64,000 nt of DNA from a virus: positions 1 to 64,000 of IMG/VR virus record IMGVR_UViG_3300037882_003354. One strand, given 5' to 3'. Of this stretch, positions 14,988-24,376 are shown piece by piece; position 1 is the first letter of the stretch, and the number at the start of each line of letters is the position of its first letter. The position numbers were made by a program, and so were the translations under genes. Below the pieces are notes generated by a model that saw nothing but the letters and a program-made list of their open reading frames with translations, did not search any database and was not told the DNA's origin.

Positions 14988-15243
14988 TACTTGTCACAAA
15001 GAATACACCGTCCGGTGTGCACTAAAACAGGGCCGATGCCCACATCATGCACCATTAATTGAGGTAAAAAATATGATACAAATTTTTAAACCACTGCGAG
15101 AACGCATCAGCTATATCAAGAGTTTCACCGGCATTGTATGTGGAATCATACTATGTGTGAGCGGCTGGGGACTATTGGCTTACGTGCTGGGCGTCATGCT
15201 GATTCTAGCAGAGATCATCATTCTTTTGGAGAAATTGGATTGA
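14977..15243 (+). CDS. Small zinc-ribbon plus membrane-hairpin protein
   Basis: 88 residues from ATG 14977 (overlaps the preceding gene by 11 bases). Begins CNTCHKEYTVRCALKQGRC (CxxC...C...C pattern, possible metal site), then two closely spaced hydrophobic segments (residues 50-82). An internal ATG at 15073 has its own GAGG site and would give a 56-residue membrane-only product, so two forms are possible. Confidence 0.6.
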   Translation: MNCNTCHKEYTVRCALKQGRCPHHAPLIEVKNMIQIFKPLRERISYIKSFTGIVCGIILCVSGWGLLAYVLGVMLILAEIIILLEKLD

Positions 15244-15422
15244 ACTCAGTACAACAACGCATGGCAGAATTGATGGAGCCCATCAACCGTCAGATTATGA
15301 TGTGTGATTCCACACAAGAAATGCTCATGATTGCCAGTGCCATGATGGTCAGTGCCAAGGAAATTTTCGATAATCATATTGGTGTGCAGGGTCGTAAACA
15401 AATGTTCAAAGATCTGTCATGA
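15240..15422 (+). CDS. Conserved small phage protein
   Basis: 60 residues from TTG 15240, overlapping the preceding TGA (TTGA), with GGAG upstream; ATG 15261 is the alternative. Blocks AELMEPINRQIMMCDST and MLMIASAMMVSAKEIFD, ending GRKQMFKDL, resemble a short conserved protein of T4-like phages. Overlaps uvdE by 4 bases. Confidence 0.7.
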   Translation: MNSVQQRMAELMEPINRQIMMCDSTQEMLMIASAMMVSAKEIFDNHIGVQGRKQMFKDLS

Positions 15423-16453
15423 AAAACATCAAGCGTCTGGCTTTTGCCTGCAAGTGGATTGACTCCATGGACCAGGTGGACGCAATCAAGCCCACTGACG
15501 ACTGCAGAAAATACAACACCAGTACCACCACGGTGGCCTGGTTGAATCGGCAGCCACGGGATGTGGCAGTACAAAAACTCTGGGACCTGATGGTGAGCAA
15601 CATTGAGTCTGTTCGACTGTTGGTGGAGCGAGTGGGATTCCTGCAGCCGCACCTGCGCATGGTCCGACTGGGCTCAGATCTACTGCCAGTGTACACACAG
15701 GCAGATTGGTCCTGGTTTTGGAAGCGGCCGGATGTAATCGCATATTGTGAACAGCAGTTTGCCAGGATTGGCGCAATCGCTCGTGATCGTGATGTCAGGC
15801 TGTCCATGCATCCTGGACAATTTGTGGTGCTGGCCAGTGAAACTCCTGCCATTGTGGAACGCAGTATAGAAGAATTTGAGTATCATGCGGACATGGCACG
15901 TTGGATGGGTTTCGGTCGTGAGTTTCAGGACTTCAAGATCAATGTGCACATCTCAGGACGGCTGGGTCCTGCAGGTATTCGCACCGTATATCAACGCCTC
16001 ACTCCCGAGGCACGCAACTGTTTGGCTATTGAAAATGAGGAAATGACCCATGGATTGGATGATTGTCTCGCTATTTCTGATCTGGTGGCTATCACACTGG
16101 ACATACATCATAATTGGATTAAAACAGGAGAGTACATCTCCCCAACCGACCCTAGGATCGATCGTGTTATTCAGTCTTGGCGCGGTCGCCGGCCTACTAT
16201 GCATTATAGTATCAGCCGTGAAAATGTTCTCCTGGATCACAGCACTACTGTGATGCCTGATCTGGCCAGCCTGCTGGCATCAGGACACAACCGTCAGAAA
16301 CTCAGGGCGCACAGTGATACCTATTGGAATACCACGGCAAACGACTGGGCGCTGAGTTTCCTGGATCGATTCGATCTCATGTGTGAAAGTAAATCCAAGA
16401 ATCTTGCCAGCTTTGCACTGGCCAGTCGAGCCCAAGAATTAAACCTTCTTTGA
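15419..16453 (+). CDS. uvdE: UV damage endonuclease UvdE
   Basis: 344 residues, typical length. TIM-barrel metal-site motifs appear in order: RLSMHPGQF, KINVHISG, LAIENEE, ITLDIHHNW and MHYSISRE. UvdE nicks DNA 5' of UV photoproducts and other lesions to start an alternative excision repair. In a phage of sunlit water it would repair the genome during infection, in place of T4 DenV. Converges on the minus-strand gene at 16439 with a 15-base overlap. Confidence 0.93.
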   Translation: MKNIKRLAFACKWIDSMDQVDAIKPTDDCRKYNTSTTTVAWLNRQPRDVAVQKLWDLMVSNIESVRLLVERVGFLQPHLRMVRLGSDLLPVYTQADWSWFWKRPDVIAYCEQQFARIGAIARDRDVRLSMHPGQFVVLASETPAIVERSIEEFEYHADMARWMGFGREFQDFKINVHISGRLGPAGIRTVYQRLTPEARNCLAIENEEMTHGLDDCLAISDLVAITLDIHHNWIKTGEYISPTDPRIDRVIQSWRGRRPTMHYSISRENVLLDHSTTVMPDLASLLASGHNRQKLRAHSDTYWNTTANDWALSFLDRFDLMCESKSKNLASFALASRAQELNLL

Positions 16454-16747
16454 AGGTGCCTTGACTTTCTTTGCAGCCGGGGCCTTGACTCGGGCTGTAG
16501 TTGCTTTTGTGGTCTTCACTGGCGTTTTTGCCACAACCACTGGTGCCGACTTGGCTGTTCTGGGCTTGCGTGGTTTCTTGGCAGGCGCCACTTCCACCAC
16601 AGCTTCAGCAACTGGTGTTTCGATCTTGTAAGGGGCCTGGTCCCAGATCTCATCTAGGGTGGGCGCTGTTTGCTTGTACCTGTGGCCCACCCAGGCGGCG
16701 GCGCCTGCTGCCAGGGCAAGAATGGCGAGAATGATAATGATTTCCAT
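16439..16747 (-). CDS. Membrane-anchored protein with a histone-H1-like Lys/Ala/Pro tail
   Basis: 102 residues. One N-terminal hydrophobic helix (MEIIIILAILALAAGAAAW), then an acidic linker and a tail of about 50 residues of Lys, Ala, Pro, Thr and Val repeats (KKPRKPRTAKSAP; APAAKKVKAPSKKV). The tail could bind nucleic acid or the cell envelope. AAAGGAAA precedes the ATG. It is the only minus-strand gene within the first 32 kb. Confidence 0.75.
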   Translation of the reverse strand: MEIIIILAILALAAGAAAWVGHRYKQTAPTLDEIWDQAPYKIETPVAEAVVEVAPAKKPRKPRTAKSAPVVVAKTPVKTTKATTARVKAPAAKKVKAPSKKV

Positions 16748-16790
16748 TTGGGGTTTCCTTTAAAGAAGTTTATGTGTTTATTTAACTCCG

Positions 16791-16798
16791 AATAAATA
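16791..16798 (+). promoter_or_regulatory. Late promoter-like box AATAAATA directly before the SOD start
   Basis: The box ends 4 bases before GTG 16803 and there is no Shine-Dalgarno sequence. A transcript starting at the usual distance would begin at the start codon. Confidence 0.5.
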
Positions 16799-16802
16799 CC
16801 AT

Positions 16803-17372
16803 GTGGAAAAAACATTACATGAGTTGAGCAAGATCATAACACTGGCTGAATCAACTAAAGAACAGTTGGTTCTGGCACCGTTACCCTATGCTCGCGATGA
16901 TCTTGACCCTGTATTGAGTGCGGAGTCCTTGGTCAACCACCATGACAAACTGGCACAAGCCTATGTCACCAGATATAACAATGGTGAGGGGGATGCAGAG
17001 TTCAATCAGGCCGGCGCATTTCTGCACAATATCTTTTTCCCACAACTACAGGCACCCATGGGCGGCAACAAACCACATGGCGCCAGTGCTGAGTTTATCG
17101 AGCGACATCACAGCAGTTTTGACCAATTGAAAAGCCATGTGGAGACCCAGGCCATGGGCATACAAGGCAGCGGGTGGGTTTACCTGGCTCGCAATGGTGA
17201 AGTAAAAACCATTAAAAATCATCAAATACGGCAGGACATCGTGCTGCTAATAGACTGGTGGGAGCATGCTTTTATCTTGGACTACGGCACTGACAAGGCA
17301 AAATACTTAAAAAACATATGGAGGATCATCAACTGGTCGGTTATCAACGACAGAATACACTTGAACAAGTGA
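16803..17372 (+). CDS. Fe/Mn-type superoxide dismutase
   Basis: 189 residues from GTG 16803. Family blocks: LPYARDDLDPVLSAES, NHHDKL with ligand His46, GAFLHNIFF with His75, and DWWEHAFILDY with Asp151 and His155; all four metal ligands are present. The N-terminus is extended by about 25 residues compared with host enzymes. It would convert superoxide to peroxide and oxygen in the infected cell. No Shine-Dalgarno is visible; TTG 16822 is a possible alternative start. Confidence 0.9.
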   Translation: MEKTLHELSKIITLAESTKEQLVLAPLPYARDDLDPVLSAESLVNHHDKLAQAYVTRYNNGEGDAEFNQAGAFLHNIFFPQLQAPMGGNKPHGASAEFIERHHSSFDQLKSHVETQAMGIQGSGWVYLARNGEVKTIKNHQIRQDIVLLIDWWEHAFILDYGTDKAKYLKNIWRIINWSVINDRIHLNK

Positions 17373-17407
17373 TTCTGTAATACTGTTAAAATTATTGGAG
17401 TAATAAG

Positions 17408-17632
17408 ATGTCTAACCACGAAATAGGCGATGTTTCCCAAGTTGAAGACGTTGAAGAAGATGATGCATATGCCAAAGACGACTTTGGATTTATCATCGGA
17501 GCCGACGGAGATTTAAAGAGTATCATGTATCCCGAGCACTTGATGGGCGAACCTCCTGAAGAAATCAAGATGATTCTGGAGATTTTTGGCATTGACGACC
17601 TAGATCAGGTGGAAAACAGAGTGTTGCATTGA
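17408..17632 (+). CDS. Small acidic hypothetical protein
   Basis: 74 residues, strongly acidic N-terminus (QVEDVEEDDAYAKDDFG) then MGEPPEEIKMILEIFG. GGAG lies 9 bases before the ATG. Function unknown. Confidence 0.72.
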   Translation: MSNHEIGDVSQVEDVEEDDAYAKDDFGFIIGADGDLKSIMYPEHLMGEPPEEIKMILEIFGIDDLDQVENRVLH

Positions 17633-17640
17633 TGCGTTTT

Positions 17641-17667
17641 GGGTAAATATCGGATAACCATTTACCC
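17641..17667. promoter_or_regulatory. Inverted repeat ending 2 bases before the adhesin gene start
   Basis: GGGTAAAT (17641-17648) pairs with ATTTACCC (17660-17667), loop 11 bases. ATG follows at 17670 and no Shine-Dalgarno is visible. The hairpin may block or control initiation, or act with the TAAATA box inside it. Confidence 0.4.
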
Positions 17668-17669
17668 CA

Positions 17670-18824
17670 ATGACCTCACCCACTTGGATTACCCCGGCAG
17701 GATTTTTATTCACTGCCACTGAATTATTGATCACCGCCACCACGGTGATGGCCGTGGGCACACCCACATACACTCTGATAAGTGGTGCCCTGCCCCTGGG
17801 TCTGACATTATCCACTGCCGGCGTGATCTCGGGCATACCGTCGGGTGTGTTGGATGTCGGTCGCAGTGAATTCGTCATCCGAGCAGCCAACTCATCGGGC
17901 AAGACTGATCGCACATTTTATGTTGATGTTGCAGGGCCTGATGCACCCATCTGGCTAATACCCGCAGATTATTATCTGCCCGTGGGCATACGTGGCGAAT
18001 CATATGCTCTGAACAAGCAATGGGTAGATTATCAGCTGACCGCCCAGCCGGTGCAGGCCCCAATCAACACTCCGTTGAAGTATTACATAGCCAGGGGCGA
18101 TGGACTATTACCACCAGGTCTGACACTGAGTCAGACCGGCAGAATAACCGGCTACGTCAACGACCAGTTGTCCTACGAAGCTGACATTTCTGTACTGGGT
18201 GGATACGATGACGAGGCTTATGATAAATTTCCCTACGATCATGGTGGCAGTTACCTGGGATCCATCACCGATGCCAGCATGGCAGGCTTGCCCAAGATCT
18301 ATCAATTCATAGTCACTGCAAGTGACGGTGTGGCGCAAGAAAAAAGATTATTCAAGATTGTGGTCACTGACACTATCATTCTGACTTTCAATTTAAAGTC
18401 CATGCCTGAAGAGCTGACAACGTCAACCAGCGTGTTGTACGTACCATTGTCCACCAGCACAATATATGCACCATTACCGCAGTGGATCAATGGCTCAGAC
18501 CTAGGCACTGTGCGCGCTAACAACAACGTCAGCATCGATGTGTCGGCTTATGATCCATATAACTTGGTATTACGAGACAATCAAAATTTTACATCTGTTC
18601 CTGATGTGATCGTGGACATCGTAACACCTCCACCGCCACCGCCACCACCGCCTCCCCCACCGCCTCCCCCACCGCCACCGCCTCCTCCACCGCCTGTGAC
18701 CACGCTGGGTGTCTATGATGTCGGCATTTACGAACCGGGCATATACAATCAGACTGTGGTCTCAAGCGATGTGGTGTTCGAGGCTGGCATATACGAACCA
18801 GGCATCTACTACGATGCTGCATAA
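17670..18824 (+). CDS. Virion adhesin with Ig-like domains and a polyproline hinge
   Basis: 384 residues. Two putative-Ig (He_PIG, cadherin-like) modules are marked by LPLGLTLSTAGVISG (residues 41-55) and LPPGLTLSQTGRITG. Near residues 320-342 there are 23 consecutive prolines, then a C-terminus with two copies of GIYEPGIY. No signal peptide, so it is probably assembled into the virion rather than secreted. It opens the plus-strand structural block. Likely a fibre or decoration protein with a stiff proline spacer. Confidence 0.75.
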   Translation: MTSPTWITPAGFLFTATELLITATTVMAVGTPTYTLISGALPLGLTLSTAGVISGIPSGVLDVGRSEFVIRAANSSGKTDRTFYVDVAGPDAPIWLIPADYYLPVGIRGESYALNKQWVDYQLTAQPVQAPINTPLKYYIARGDGLLPPGLTLSQTGRITGYVNDQLSYEADISVLGGYDDEAYDKFPYDHGGSYLGSITDASMAGLPKIYQFIVTASDGVAQEKRLFKIVVTDTIILTFNLKSMPEELTTSTSVLYVPLSTSTIYAPLPQWINGSDLGTVRANNNVSIDVSAYDPYNLVLRDNQNFTSVPDVIVDIVTPPPPPPPPPPPPPPPPPPPPPPPVTTLGVYDVGIYEPGIYNQTVVSSDVVFEAGIYEPGIYYDAA

Positions 18825-18827
18825 ATA
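18820..18827 (+). promoter_or_regulatory. Late promoter-like box CATAAATA
   Basis: Lies 19 bases before ATG 18847, which has an AAGGAAA ribosome-binding site. One mismatch from TATAAATA. Confidence 0.55.
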
Positions 18828-18846
18828 CATAGAATAAGGAAATAAC

Positions 18847-19230
18847 ATGGGATATCTTTCACGAACTGAAAAAGGCAGCGCACTCAACATAAGTGAGCAC
18901 GATACCAATCTGGAATTGCTGGCCAAGGGTCGGGCACTTGATCCTGTGATCATTACTACTAGCACCACGTTAACAGCCACCCTGCATGAAAGTCGAGAAC
19001 TGTTTTGCAACAGTGACGACCCCATCACACTGACCATTGCGCTGGAAGCCAGCGGCGGCCCCACTGCGCTGGGTGCAAGATTTTTTGGTACCAACATCGG
19101 GGTGGGCGAGGTGACATTGCTGGCTGCTGGCACACTAAATGGCGATGCGCTGCTACCAGCCACCATCAGCCAATGGTCACCATTCGAAGCCATTAGAATT
19201 GACCCAGACATTTATGTGCGGAGAGCATGA
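18847..19230 (+). CDS. Hypothetical virion protein
   Basis: 127 residues, beta-rich and low in charge (TTLTATLHESRELFC; VGEVTLLAAGTLNGDALLP). N-terminus SRTEKGSALNISEHDTNLE resembles tail fibre attachment segments. Located between the Ig-like adhesin and the DUF1800 gene, so probably structural. Confidence 0.65.
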   Translation: MGYLSRTEKGSALNISEHDTNLELLAKGRALDPVIITTSTTLTATLHESRELFCNSDDPITLTIALEASGGPTALGARFFGTNIGVGEVTLLAAGTLNGDALLPATISQWSPFEAIRIDPDIYVRRA

Positions 19231-19233
19231 TCC

Positions 19234-22200
19234 ATGCGCTCCCTATTTTTTAGAAGATCAGTTGCCCGAGCAAAGCAAGCCCCCACACTGAGGGAAGCGG
19301 CCAGGTTTTTACGCAATGCCACCCTGGCACCCAGCTATGCTGAAATACGCGCCCTGGTCAACAATCCCAGTGGTCTTGAGGCCACACTGACTTCCGGAAC
19401 CAACACTGTGGTGTTGACTGCGGGCACCACCAACGACTTGTATATAGGACAATTGTTGAAGAAAACCAGTGGCACTGGCGAATTTAACACCGACTGTTTC
19501 GTTGTTTTGATCAGTGATGCAAACACCTCCACATTCACAGTGAGTAATCCGCATGTGGCGTCAGGTGACATAGTGTTTAGTGGGGCCAACGATTTTACCA
19601 CTGATCATTTTTCCCGGTGGATAGACGCTCAGATGGCACTGTCATTCCCCAGAATCACCGCCACACAGCCGGCCAGGAGTGGCTGGGACGATGACTTCGT
19701 AGCATGTAGAGTCAATCCACTAGCTTTAGGTAGCACAGATGTTCTGTTGGCATCGGGCAATACCAGTCTGATGCGGGTGGGTGATTATTTATACTATACA
19801 CTTGGACAGGACAATTCCCATCTGGGCAGGTTTGGTGCTGGCGCTCGAGTTGCGTCGATAACTGACAACACCCGATTCACCACCACCGTGCCGCATGCGG
19901 CGTCAGGACAACTTGAGTTTTGGCACGGTAGTGGCATACAACAAACCATACGCATGCGTGAAACTTGCGGTGTCTTGGCACTAAACCGTGGAAACCTGGG
20001 AAGAACACTGAATTGGACCCAGTATCAAGAAGGCAGGAGACTAGCCGAAGCCTATAGATTTTACTTGCACCCTGATAAACTACGCATGCGTGTGATACGT
20101 GCTCTGTCGGAATTGTATTCTGTAGGTCCCACTATTCTTGACGGTGCAGAGGCCGCCAGGGGAACTGATTTTACTGACATGCTGTCAGCATCTGCATTTG
20201 GCAATTACGAAGATTTGATTTACAATGTGACCAAAAGTCTCATCATGGGACGATGGCTCAACCATGAAGGCAACAGGAAGGCCAGTGCGGCCAGCGAACC
20301 TGACGAAAATTATGCGCGAGAAATCATGCAACTGTACACCATTGGTCTATGGGAATTACATCTCAACGGTTCTAGAAAACTGGCCAGTGAGCTATCTCCC
20401 AATGACAGTCGTTATATTGCCCAGCCTGACCCGGGATGGGATGCACAAGTGCCCACCTACGGCTATGATGACATACGAGCCATGGCCAGAATACTCACCG
20501 GATATGTGAGTGCAAGTAGAAATCAAGTTTATTATCTGGGCAACCTTGACGACTCAGTCACGGTGACCATGGCCAGCACCACCACCTCACATGGATTGTT
20601 GCCTGGGGATGGAGTATACATTAGTTTCCCACCTTATGACGATGTCCGTTGGAAGGCCACGTTTACCAACAGCAGCACCACATGCACAGTGATCGATACT
20701 ATAGGTTACGGATCCATCCACGGTTTAAGTGCGAATATGGACATCCTGGATATGGACGCCAATCCTGACCGGGAATATACCATTACCTCAGTCAATACAT
20801 TGACAAATACGTTCACTGTTAACACTGCCAGCAATGTGACTGGTGCCCGCGTCATACAGCAAAAAACACCCCCTAATACGGGGTCGTATCTTCCAACATC
20901 AGCTATATTTTCAGTAGTCAGTACATCCAGCGATCGGGTGTTCACCTTTGATTATTCCACACTGCCAATTAAAGCGTCCAACATAAAAACTAGAATCAAA
21001 GGCCGTGGCGGCTACGCTTATATATCGTCAGAGATCATTGGTGGTATTGATCGGGGCATGATCATAGACCAGGACAGACACGAATATGCGTTGCCCAAGG
21101 TGGCCCTCAAGTGGATCACCAATGATCCGGACCAGATCGAGAATGATGCAGCCCTGGCTGGCTCATTATACATTCCCTCCAGAACAATATCATTGAATGC
21201 CACACTGGCAGCCAACACCAACACCGTTTTACTCAGAGATGTGTCATTCCGCGCCCCTGGTACGACCAACTTCGATGTAAATCGTGTCAACACCACAGAC
21301 GTGTTGTATGTGGGACAGCCACTGTACAAGATTAGTAATACTGGCGTATTTGGCACTGGCACTTTTGTAACCAGTATCAACAGCTCTTACGAATTCACAG
21401 TGAGCGTCAATCATAGAACTTCCGGTAACGTGACATTTACAGGCACCAGTACTGGATTCCAGGCCACGCTGGAGCAGGGTAGCAATACTGTTGTATTGAC
21501 ACCTGGTAAAGGCATACCACAAGGCCTGTATGTGGGGCAGGCCCTGTCCAAGATCAGCGGCACCGGCGTGTTTGGAACAGGCACAGTGGTCAGCTCCATA
21601 ATGATGGGCAGCACCACCACATTCCAGGTGAGTGTGCCGCATGAGACCTCGGGTGTTATATCTTTTCAAGGTCTAAACCCCCGCACCATGGTGGGACTGA
21701 CCGATCCAACACTTCTACAAAATTTAGCCGAACAAGAAGTCAGATGGGCCATGCGAGCACTAACCCGTCATCCCAGCACAGCACCCTATTTTGCCACCCG
21801 AATGATTCGCATGATGGTCACCAGTAATCCGTCTCCAGGCTACATTGCTCGAGTGGCATCTGTGTTTAGGAATGATGGACAGGGCGTGGTGGGCAATCTG
21901 GCAGCCGTGTTCAAGGCCATGTTGCTGGATCAAGAAGCTCGCGCACCAGCATCGAAAAATTTAATTGCCAGGGGTACCGACCCACATGACCTGGGCGCCA
22001 CTCTGGTGGGCGCCACACGCCGCCGCCCAGACCGCCTGGGCGGCAGGCTGGATGGTTATAACAGGCAGCATGGCACTGGCACTAGTCAATACACCCAGGC
22101 CTTTACCTACGCCACCGCGCTAAATCACGGTGTTAATTTTGGTCTGTTCACCACTGGTTCGGTATTTGGTCGGTATCCTGCAATATATTCACCAGCGGGG

Positions 22201-22566
22201 CCAGTTCAAGATGCAGGTAAAATTGCACCAGAATTATTCCTATATGATGAAAATGGCACCAGTCGTATCTACAATAGTTCTGAGGATTTCAATGTTATTA
22301 TAGTAGACATCATGGACCGAGAACAGGAGCATCTGCAATTGGCAACGTCCAATCCTAGTGCTGAGGCCAACATCGATGCTCTGATAGAAAAATATAACAT
22401 TCTGTTCACAGGTGGCACTGCTTCGCCTGCATATATAGCAGCATTGTCCAGTTTTATTAAAAATACCACCAATTTCAGTCGCAGCACGGTGTCCAGCCAA
22501 AAAAAGGCACTTCAAATGATCATGCACAGTCTGTACATCAGCCCTTATTCAGTAATCAGGACCTAA
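19234..22566 (+). CDS. Giant DUF1800 protein with inserted beta-repeat modules
   Basis: 1110 residues, about twice the usual DUF1800 length. DUF1800 signatures are split: EPDENYAREIMQLYTIGLWEL near residue 350 and RWAMRALTRHPSTAPYFATR plus TSNPSPGYIARVASVF near 835-870. Between and before them are about five copies of a 70-residue module (ATL..GTNTVVLT, LYVGQ.L.K.SGTGVFGTGT, T.F.VS..H..SG.I.F). No signal peptide, unlike cellular DUF1800 proteins. It precedes a DUF1501 gene by 4 bases, the pairing seen in bacteria. Function unknown; here probably a large virion surface protein. Confidence 0.85.
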   Translation: MRSLFFRRSVARAKQAPTLREAARFLRNATLAPSYAEIRALVNNPSGLEATLTSGTNTVVLTAGTTNDLYIGQLLKKTSGTGEFNTDCFVVLISDANTSTFTVSNPHVASGDIVFSGANDFTTDHFSRWIDAQMALSFPRITATQPARSGWDDDFVACRVNPLALGSTDVLLASGNTSLMRVGDYLYYTLGQDNSHLGRFGAGARVASITDNTRFTTTVPHAASGQLEFWHGSGIQQTIRMRETCGVLALNRGNLGRTLNWTQYQEGRRLAEAYRFYLHPDKLRMRVIRALSELYSVGPTILDGAEAARGTDFTDMLSASAFGNYEDLIYNVTKSLIMGRWLNHEGNRKASAASEPDENYAREIMQLYTIGLWELHLNGSRKLASELSPNDSRYIAQPDPGWDAQVPTYGYDDIRAMARILTGYVSASRNQVYYLGNLDDSVTVTMASTTTSHGLLPGDGVYISFPPYDDVRWKATFTNSSTTCTVIDTIGYGSIHGLSANMDILDMDANPDREYTITSVNTLTNTFTVNTASNVTGARVIQQKTPPNTGSYLPTSAIFSVVSTSSDRVFTFDYSTLPIKASNIKTRIKGRGGYAYISSEIIGGIDRGMIIDQDRHEYALPKVALKWITNDPDQIENDAALAGSLYIPSRTISLNATLAANTNTVLLRDVSFRAPGTTNFDVNRVNTTDVLYVGQPLYKISNTGVFGTGTFVTSINSSYEFTVSVNHRTSGNVTFTGTSTGFQATLEQGSNTVVLTPGKGIPQGLYVGQALSKISGTGVFGTGTVVSSIMMGSTTTFQVSVPHETSGVISFQGLNPRTMVGLTDPTLLQNLAEQEVRWAMRALTRHPSTAPYFATRMIRMMVTSNPSPGYIARVASVFRNDGQGVVGNLAAVFKAMLLDQEARAPASKNLIARGTDPHDLGATLVGATRRRPDRLGGRLDGYNRQHGTGTSQYTQAFTYATALNHGVNFGLFTTGSVFGRYPAIYSPAGPVQDAGKIAPELFLYDENGTSRIYNSSEDFNVIIVDIMDREQEHLQLATSNPSAEANIDALIEKYNILFTGGTASPAYIAALSSFIKNTTNFSRSTVSSQKKALQMIMHSLYISPYSVIRT

Positions 22567-22570
22567 TCAA

Positions 22571-24373
22571 ATGGCATTATTACCAGCAGAGTTTACGCAA
22601 GCAATAAAAGCAGTTGACAAGCAAAAGTCAAACAACAAACGTGCCCTGGTGATTGTGTACCTGGGTGGTGGGTCGGATAACTTTAATTTTGTCAGCCCCA
22701 CCACTGGAACCAATCGCGTGAATTACGAAGCCGCTCGTGCAGAAACAAATAGAATTCCTGTTGATGCCACAGGCAATACCCAATTGATGCCCGGCTGGCA
22801 AATGCACCCGCAATGTTTCAAGCCGGTGTTAACTGGGGGATCGTACGCTTACCATTCACCCACCACAACAGTTGTCACATCCAACGCAGTGGCTCAGTTG
22901 ACCTCCAATCTTCGATTGGACACTGGGGATCAGGTGTACATTGATTTTAAAACTGTGAATACTGGAACGATTGCCACTAGCGGGGTGTTCACGGCCACGG
23001 TATTAACTTCCAGTACATTCATAATCGATAGATCGGTGGATGTTGATCAAACAGGTACGGCTGACATCACCATAAGAAAGAACACCTTCATGCGTTTGAT
23101 TGACCAGGGCAAGGCAGCAGTAATCATGAATGTGGGACCCTTGATGGAACCCACCAGTCGGGCAAATGTAGGCGGTGCTTATTATGGCCAACCGGCCTCA
23201 GTAAAATTGCCAGTGCAAATCGCCAGTCATTCAGATCAAAATGCTTTATGGCAGACCGGTGTTGCGCAAAACCCACAGTACACCACCGGTTGGGCAGGTC
23301 GGGCCATGGATTTGTTAAACCCAGTGTACAACTCCACGCTGACCAACGGAGAACCCACGGTGCTATATCCGTCATCCATCTCTTTCAGTGGAGTGGGTGT
23401 GGCATTTCGAGCCAATGATCAACACGCCGCTGGCATGTCCCCCACCGGATTGACCGGTCGCACGGGCAAAATTTTATCTAATGTAGCAAACACTGGTACC
23501 ATCAACTCATTTGGTTCCGGCACCCAGGGACAACTGTTGACTAATTTTAACAATGTGTTGTACACTGACACCACCTCATCCAATGCATTGATTAAAGAAT
23601 ATTTGGCGGCTCAACAGCGAAGTGATGTGGCGACCCAGGTGATATCAGCGGTATTGGCTACAACGAATACATTTAATACTGTACCGAGCGACAGATTTAG
23701 CGCAGGTGAGTCGATATATTCTTCATTAAAAACCACTACTCGATTGATCAAGGGCATGTTTGACACAACACCGTCGAGAGATTTACAACAAAACCGTCAG
23801 ATTTTCTTCATGACGCACGGCGGATTTGACCAACACGATGATTTGATTTTTGACCAAGACAAGCGACTGGCGCCACTCATGTCGGCATTAAGACAATTCT
23901 ATGATGCAACTGTGGATTTGGGCGTGCAAGATAATGTCACCCTGCTGGTGTATAGTGAATTCGGCAGAACATTATTGCAGAACGATGATGGAACTGACCA
24001 TGGTTGGGGAGGGCATGTGCTGGTCATGGGTGGCGCGGTGCAAGGTGTCAATGGAGTGGGCGGTCTCCCAGTATTTGGCACTCCCCCCACCATTGGCACT
24101 CGATCTGATCGATGGGGACCAGACTTCACAAATGATTTCCGAGGGCTACTATTACCATCCATGCCCACTGAAACATTGTATTCAACACTAATACAATGGA
24201 TGGGTATACCGGATGGTTGGTATGATTTGAATGGTGATCCCACAGTCAAGGGCGCACAAAATGCTGTCAACCCTGTGGAAGTAGTGTTACCCAACATGCC
24301 TAACTTTGACACGGCAGTGGACGGGTCGGGCAATCCCAGACTGAGAAAAATCACAGGACTCTTGAGTCCCTAA
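22571..24373 (+). CDS. DUF1501 protein without export signal
   Basis: 600 residues. Core blocks: RALVIVYLGGGSDNFNFV (residues 24-41), SHSDQNALWQTG, FFMTHGGFDQHDDL, YSEFGRT and DGTDHGWGGHVLVMGGAV. These match DUF1501, a family of the alkaline phosphatase/sulfatase-like superfamily. Residues about 95-160 hold an inserted beta module like those in the preceding DUF1800 protein. Cellular members usually start with a Tat signal; this one does not. Likely acts with the DUF1800 protein. Confidence 0.85.
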   Translation: MALLPAEFTQAIKAVDKQKSNNKRALVIVYLGGGSDNFNFVSPTTGTNRVNYEAARAETNRIPVDATGNTQLMPGWQMHPQCFKPVLTGGSYAYHSPTTTVVTSNAVAQLTSNLRLDTGDQVYIDFKTVNTGTIATSGVFTATVLTSSTFIIDRSVDVDQTGTADITIRKNTFMRLIDQGKAAVIMNVGPLMEPTSRANVGGAYYGQPASVKLPVQIASHSDQNALWQTGVAQNPQYTTGWAGRAMDLLNPVYNSTLTNGEPTVLYPSSISFSGVGVAFRANDQHAAGMSPTGLTGRTGKILSNVANTGTINSFGSGTQGQLLTNFNNVLYTDTTSSNALIKEYLAAQQRSDVATQVISAVLATTNTFNTVPSDRFSAGESIYSSLKTTTRLIKGMFDTTPSRDLQQNRQIFFMTHGGFDQHDDLIFDQDKRLAPLMSALRQFYDATVDLGVQDNVTLLVYSEFGRTLLQNDDGTDHGWGGHVLVMGGAVQGVNGVGGLPVFGTPPTIGTRSDRWGPDFTNDFRGLLLPSMPTETLYSTLIQWMGIPDGWYDLNGDPTVKGAQNAVNPVEVVLPNMPNFDTAVDGSGNPRLRKITGLLSP

Positions 24374-24376
24374 ATC

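Noticed and set aside
19234-24373. DUF1800/DUF1501 pair considered as host contamination
   Set aside because: No signal peptides, shared fibre-like repeats, and tight packing with phage structural genes on both sides.
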